From assembly GCF_036746095.1 (NCBI RefSeq), contig NZ_DAIOEU010000004.1:78074-142073 (forward strand): a stretch of 64,000 bases of DNA, given 5' to 3'. The position numbers and the translations under genes were made by a program. Numbering within the stretch: the stretch's first letter is position 1; each line of letters starts with the position of its first letter. Under the pieces are notes generated by a model, which worked only from the letters and a program-made list of their open reading frames with translations, had not been told where the DNA came from and ran no database searches. Shown piece after piece: positions 60,993 to 64,000 of this stretch. The DNA comes from Dyella_B sp036746095. Lineage in GTDB: Bacteria > Pseudomonadota > Gammaproteobacteria > Xanthomonadales > Rhodanobacteraceae.

Positions 60993-61394
60993 ATGAGCGC
61001 GAGCGAGATTCCCGGCGATCTGAAATTCCTCAAGTCCCACGAGTGGGCCCGTGTCGAAGACAAGGGACTGGTTCGCGTGGGCATCTCTGACCATGCGCAG
61101 GAGCAGCTCGGCGACCTGGTCTACGTCGAACTGCCGGAAGTCGGCGCTTCGGTGCAAGCCGGCACCGGCGCCGCCACGGTGGAATCGGTCAAGGCCGCTT
61201 CCGACATCTATTCGCCGGTGTCCGGCGAGATCGTCGAAGTGAACGAGGCGCTTGCCGACAAGCCCGAGACGATCAATGAAGACGCCTATGGCGACGGTTG
61301 GTTGTTCGTGGTCCAGCCCAGCAATCGTGGCGAACTGGACGAACTGCTCGATGCGGATGCCTACGGCGAACTGATCGAGAACGAAGATCACTGA
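60993..61394 (+). CDS. gcvH: Glycine cleavage system H protein
   Basis: A 133-residue lipoyl-carrier protein. Seen: KSHEWARVEDKG at the start, the lipoylation site in VESVKAASDIYSPVSGEI with its Lys, and GDGWLFVVQPSN. Length is standard. It carries the glycine-derived aminomethyl group between GcvP, GcvT and GcvL. Two hairpins lie directly after the stop. Confidence 0.97.
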   Translation: MSASEIPGDLKFLKSHEWARVEDKGLVRVGISDHAQEQLGDLVYVELPEVGASVQAGTGAATVESVKAASDIYSPVSGEIVEVNEALADKPETINEDAYGDGWLFVVQPSNRGELDELLDADAYGELIENEDH

Positions 61395-61439
61395 CGCGCC
61401 ATCGGCGCGATCCGAGTAACGGCCGCCTAGGCGGCCGTT
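61395..61439. terminator. Tandem hairpins after gcvH
   Basis: A perfect six-base stem CGCGCC-ATC-GGCGCG (61395-61409) is followed by a perfect 22-base palindrome (61418-61439) with a ten-base GC-rich stem. There is no T-run, so termination may need only the strong stems. Confidence 0.6.
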
Positions 61440-61971
61440 CTCATGTCAGCGGTCTGTGTAGAAGTTACCGCGAGGACACCACGCGGCGTCGACAGAAGTT
61501 GCATCACGGGCACCGCGATGCACCGGCCTGATCGCGCATCGCATGTCGGCGACGGCGGGTGATCGCGGTGCGCATCGAGGGTGTTCGGGATGTTCCGGGT
61601 CGCCTTCGGCACCGGTCCGGGCGTCTTCCGGTCTAAATTCGTTCATGCTCCCGGATCACCCTTTCGAGGCGCCGGAACGGCGCGCTGCATGGCATGGCCG
61701 CACGGTTTGCATTGGCAACATGCATGTATCAGCGCGAATGAGAAAAATCACATTTTTAAGCTTGTTTTTGGCCTTTTTCTAAAACCGGGCGAAGCGAATC
61801 AACTGGATGTTTGGATGGCTGTTCTCATTGCATCGAGTCACTGAAAAACCATCCTTCCGATGGCGTCATTGATTGGTCGCCGGGGCGAAGGGATTGATTT
61901 CATGGCAAAAATCAATTGACAGTTGAAATGTTCAGGAATAGCTTTCGCACCATAAACGGGGAACGTTTCCA
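61440..61971. other. Long non-coding leader region before the MetJ-like gene
   Basis: About 530 bases without a convincing coding gene; the overlapping short frames lack homology and ribosome sites. The left half is GC-rich, and from about 61735 it becomes AT-rich with T-runs. A promoter-like site lies at 61916-61944. The unusual length suggests a long 5' region or a decayed gene. Confidence 0.5.
61893..61944 (+). promoter_or_regulatory. Promoter and overlapping inverted repeat for MetJ-like gene
   Basis: An exact -35 box TTGACA (61916-61921) is followed after 17 bases by a weak -10 (TAGCTT, 61939-61944). Immediately upstream and abutting the -35 is the inverted repeat ATTGATTT-N8-AAATCAAT (61893-61916), a plausible operator. 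It does not resemble the AGACGTCT met box of E. coli MetJ. Confidence 0.4.
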
Positions 61972-62508
61972 ATGGTGGCATCGAAATACATCCAACCTTA
62001 CGTAGAACATGGAGAGAAAGCGGAGGCGGTAAGAAAGATCACTGTCTCCATTCCCATGCATGTATTGCGACTGCTGTCGGATCTGCGTACTTACCGACAG
62101 GTCAACAATTTGAGGCACGCTACGAACAGCGATTTGCTGGTTGAGGCGTTCCTCCACGCTTTTACTGGGCAACCACTGCCAACTGATGAGGAGCTAAGAC
62201 GTACTATGGCCACTGCCAAGAAAACCGCACGTAAGTCGGCGAAGAAAGCCGCCAAGAAAACCACTCGTAAAGCTGCAGCCAAGCGGCCGGTCGCCAAGAA
62301 GGCCACCGCCAAGAAGCGCACCGCGCGCAAGACCGCCAAGAAGGCGGGTGCCAAGCGCGTAGGCGCGAAGAAAGCCACCGCCAAGCGCGTTGGCGCCAAG
62401 AAGGCTGCCAAGAAGGCAACCCGTAAGCGCACTGCCAAGAAGGCAGCCGCTGCCAAAGTCGTGAAGGCCACCAAGGCCGCCAAGGCCCCCCGGGCCAGCA
62501 AGAAGTAA
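61972..62508 (+). CDS. MetJ-like repressor domain fused to histone-H1-like Lys/Ala-rich tail
   Basis: A 178-residue protein of two parts. Residues 1-77 match the Met repressor MetJ, a ribbon-helix-helix dimer: KYIQPYVEHGEKAEAVRKITVSIP, with the Lys and Thr of the DNA-contact strand, then RQVNNLRHATNSDLLVEAFLHAFTGQPLP, which is nearly identical to the E. coli protein. One difference is a Tyr where E. coli has Arg42. The last quarter of MetJ (after ELRR) is missing and is replaced by about 100 residues of Lys, Ala, Arg and Thr with AKK/AKR-type repeats, like histone H1 and AlgP-type tails. It may be a methionine regulator with enhanced non-specific DNA binding or a nucleoid protein that kept a MetJ fold. 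Confidence 0.85.
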   Translation: MVASKYIQPYVEHGEKAEAVRKITVSIPMHVLRLLSDLRTYRQVNNLRHATNSDLLVEAFLHAFTGQPLPTDEELRRTMATAKKTARKSAKKAAKKTTRKAAAKRPVAKKATAKKRTARKTAKKAGAKRVGAKKATAKRVGAKKAAKKATRKRTAKKAAAAKVVKATKAAKAPRASKK

Positions 62509-62539
62509 GCACAACAACTAGACGTTTCACTCGATTTGT

Positions 62540-62605
62540 CTCCCTGCGGTGCCCAGCGCAGGGAGGTAGTTCGAAAGCGTTTCGTCCCGGCCTCGTGCCG
62601 GGACG
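62540..62605 (+). terminator. Tandem hairpins after the MetJ-like gene
   Basis: Two perfect nine-base stems: CTCCCTGCG/CGCAGGGAG (62540-62565) and CGTCCCGGC-CTCGT-GCCGGGACG (62583-62605), the second followed by CTTCATTTT. The second fits an intrinsic terminator. The remaining sequence up to 62842 (334-base gap in all) shows no gene; it should contain the promoter of the TonB-like gene. Confidence 0.65.
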
Positions 62606-62842
62606 CTTCATTTTGGGGGACTCATTTCCTGCTCTCCGAAAATGAAAACAAGGATGGTTCTTCGAACGCCAGGCAATCGCCGCAGGTCATCGGGCCGCTT
62701 CTCGACCTTTCGTGATCCGCCCCACATTTGCCGTGTCGACCCAATCGCGATACCTTTGACCCATCCGCGCCGCGGCAAGTTGGGGAGCCGCACCTGGATA
62801 ACAGGGGGGAAGCGCGGGTATCTAATGCCACTGCAGTAGTGA

Positions 62843-63901
62843 ATGATCATGGATACCCGAAACAATCGTCGTGCACGCGCGCAAGCGCGTGGTGCCATCA
62901 AGCCCGTTTTCATTGCGATTCTTGCCGTCGTGGCAGGCCTCGCCGTGGTGGCCTGGTTTCTCATCATCAAGCCGCATCAGGACATGATGAGTGCGGACTC
63001 CGGCGGACACCCGTCCACGCCGGTCAACCTTGGCCAGCAACAGGCCGCGACGCCGCCGGTCAACGTGGATGCGCTGAGCATCAACGATCTTTTGTCCGAA
63101 GCGCGCAAGGCGATGAACCAGCAGCGGGTGATCGCCCCGGCCGGCAACAACGCCTTTGAGTTCTACCTGAAGGTGTTGCAGAAGCAGCCCGGCAATCAGG
63201 TCGCGGCGGATGCCTTGCGCGAGACGTTCCCGTTCGCAGCCAGCAACGTCGAGCAGGTGATCAACCAGCGTCAGTTCGACGAGGCCGACCGTGAGATCAC
63301 GCTGCTGGCCAAGGTCGATCCCACCAATTACACGCTGACCATCCTGCGTTCCAAGCTGGACGCCCAGCGCAAGACGCTCGACCAGGAACAGCAGAAGCAG
63401 CTCGATCAGCAGCATCAGGCGGAGCTGGCTGCGCAGAAATCGGCCGCCGACAAAGCGGCCGCCGAGAAGGCATTGGCCGACAAGGCCGCGGCGGACAGGG
63501 CTGCGCAACAGCAGGCGACGGTGGCGGCGCAACAGAAGGCGCAACAGGAAGCGACGCAGCCGACGGCAGCCAAGGCGAACAATCAGGTGGCCAGCGCGCC
63601 GGCCTCGGCAGGCGGCGGCGAAACGCGCGACGCCATTCCGATCTCTTCCATCCGTCCGCGCTATCCCACCACGGCATTGCGCAACAACCAGGAAGGCTGG
63701 GTGGATGTGCAATACACGGTCAACGCGGACGGCAGCGTCAGCAACATCACGGTCGTCAGCGCCGAGCCGAGGCACGTGTTCGACAACGCGGCCATCGATG
63801 CGCTGCGCCGGGCCAAGTTTTCGCCGGCGATGCGTGACGGTGCTGCGATCGCTTCGCAGCAGCAGAAGCGGATCGAGTTCAAGCTCAGCGCCTCGCAGTG
63901 A
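62843..63901 (+). CDS. TonB-family energy transducer protein
   Basis: A 352-residue TonB-like protein. A basic N terminus (MDTRNNRRARAQARG) precedes one transmembrane helix (about 22-45), then a periplasmic region with an Ala/Gln/Lys-rich helical segment (about 180-240), and a C-terminal TonB domain (about 262-350) with SSIRPRYPTTALRNNQEGWVDVQYTVNADGSVSNITVV. It would couple the proton-motive force to outer-membrane receptors. There are no exbB/exbD genes in the window. The first of two close ATGs (62843, 62849) may be either. Confidence 0.85.
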   Translation: MIMDTRNNRRARAQARGAIKPVFIAILAVVAGLAVVAWFLIIKPHQDMMSADSGGHPSTPVNLGQQQAATPPVNVDALSINDLLSEARKAMNQQRVIAPAGNNAFEFYLKVLQKQPGNQVAADALRETFPFAASNVEQVINQRQFDEADREITLLAKVDPTNYTLTILRSKLDAQRKTLDQEQQKQLDQQHQAELAAQKSAADKAAAEKALADKAAADRAAQQQATVAAQQKAQQEATQPTAAKANNQVASAPASAGGGETRDAIPISSIRPRYPTTALRNNQEGWVDVQYTVNADGSVSNITVVSAEPRHVFDNAAIDALRRAKFSPAMRDGAAIASQQQKRIEFKLSASQ

Positions 63902-64000
63902 AGTTATTGACGAGAAACTTCATGGCCGTCATTCCCGCTTTTGCGCACTGCTGTCCGGGGAAATTTTCCGCGGAACTGGCGGGAGAGCTAAAACGACGTT
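63902..64000. other. Downstream sequence with partial CGTCATTCCCGC repeat
   Basis: The end of the window contains a partial match to the dispersed repeat (CATGGCCGTCATTCCCGC near 63921-63938, identical in its first part to the left arm at 21777). It is cut by the window edge or decayed, and no gene is visible here. Confidence 0.5.

Noticed and set aside
62194..62517. Gly/Leu-rich minus-strand frames opposite the MetJ-like gene tail
   Set aside because: They are the reverse reading of the Lys/Ala repeat region, which produces low-complexity open frames in several phases.
1..64000. CRISPR arrays, tRNA or rRNA genes, prophage integrase or plasmid origin
   Set aside because: No regularly spaced repeats, cloverleaf sequences, rRNA segments or integrase/replication genes were recognised. 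Absence was judged by eye and a tRNA scan would be more reliable.

Overview
The window reads as chromosomal DNA of a high-GC gammaproteobacterium of the Xanthomonadales (Lysobacterales), most likely Rhodanobacteraceae (a Dyella, Frateuria or Rhodanobacter relative). The evidence is the surface-polysaccharide locus lying between metB and the electron-transfer-flavoprotein genes, the arrangement known from Xanthomonas, together with an adjacent rmlBACD-xanB operon and abundant short intergenic inverted repeats typical of this order. No rRNA, tRNA or CRISPR array was seen. A few likely transposition remnants are present.

Layout. 1-6.3 kb: the 3' part of a GH15 glucoamylase/trehalase-type gene, then a leftward cluster (MFS transporter, enolase-superfamily dehydratase, PPC-domain protein, an orphan sensory-rhodopsin-transducer homologue, SDR dehydrogenase) that looks like a sugar-acid or related small-molecule utilisation unit. 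6.7-11.7 kb: cytochrome bo3 quinol oxidase operon (cyoABCD) followed by a SURF1 assembly factor. 11.9-18.4 kb: TetR regulator divergent from a complete RND efflux system (adaptor, pump, outer-membrane channel). 18.4-19.0 kb: a nested inverted-repeat (MITE-like) element. 19.0-24.4 kb: a VirK/YbjX-family gene joined to a FecI-type sigma factor, FecR anti-sigma and STN-domain TonB-dependent receptor. 24.4-25.6 kb: a secreted phosphoesterase.

25.9-49.0 kb is the surface-glycan locus. Leftward rmlBACD-xanB makes dTDP-L-rhamnose and GDP-mannose. Rightward from metB, base composition turns AT-rich and the genes are wzm/wzt (ABC glycan export), a three-part 1038-residue glycosyltransferase, a sulfotransferase-like protein, an AsnB-type amidotransferase, an acyltransferase and UDP-glucose dehydrogenase. 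After an IS66-like remnant and an inverted methyltransferase come cysD and a fused cysN-cysC (PAPS synthesis) and a DegT-type aminotransferase. Together these suggest an ABC-exported O-antigen carrying sulfate, acyl and possibly uronamide decorations.

49.1-57.6 kb: etfA, etfB, then a RgpF/HAD protein and a double glycosyltransferase wedged between etfB and ETF-ubiquinone oxidoreductase. 57.7-64 kb: amidase, AlkB-type dioxygenase, glycine cleavage gcvT and gcvH, a MetJ-type repressor domain fused to a histone-H1-like Lys/Ala-rich tail, and a TonB-family energy transducer.

Most interesting leads: the putative sulfated-glycan module, the MetJ/H1-tail fusion, the orphan rhodopsin transducer in a catabolic operon, a (GGGGT)4 tract between the divergent rmlB and metB genes, and the nested MITE-like element.
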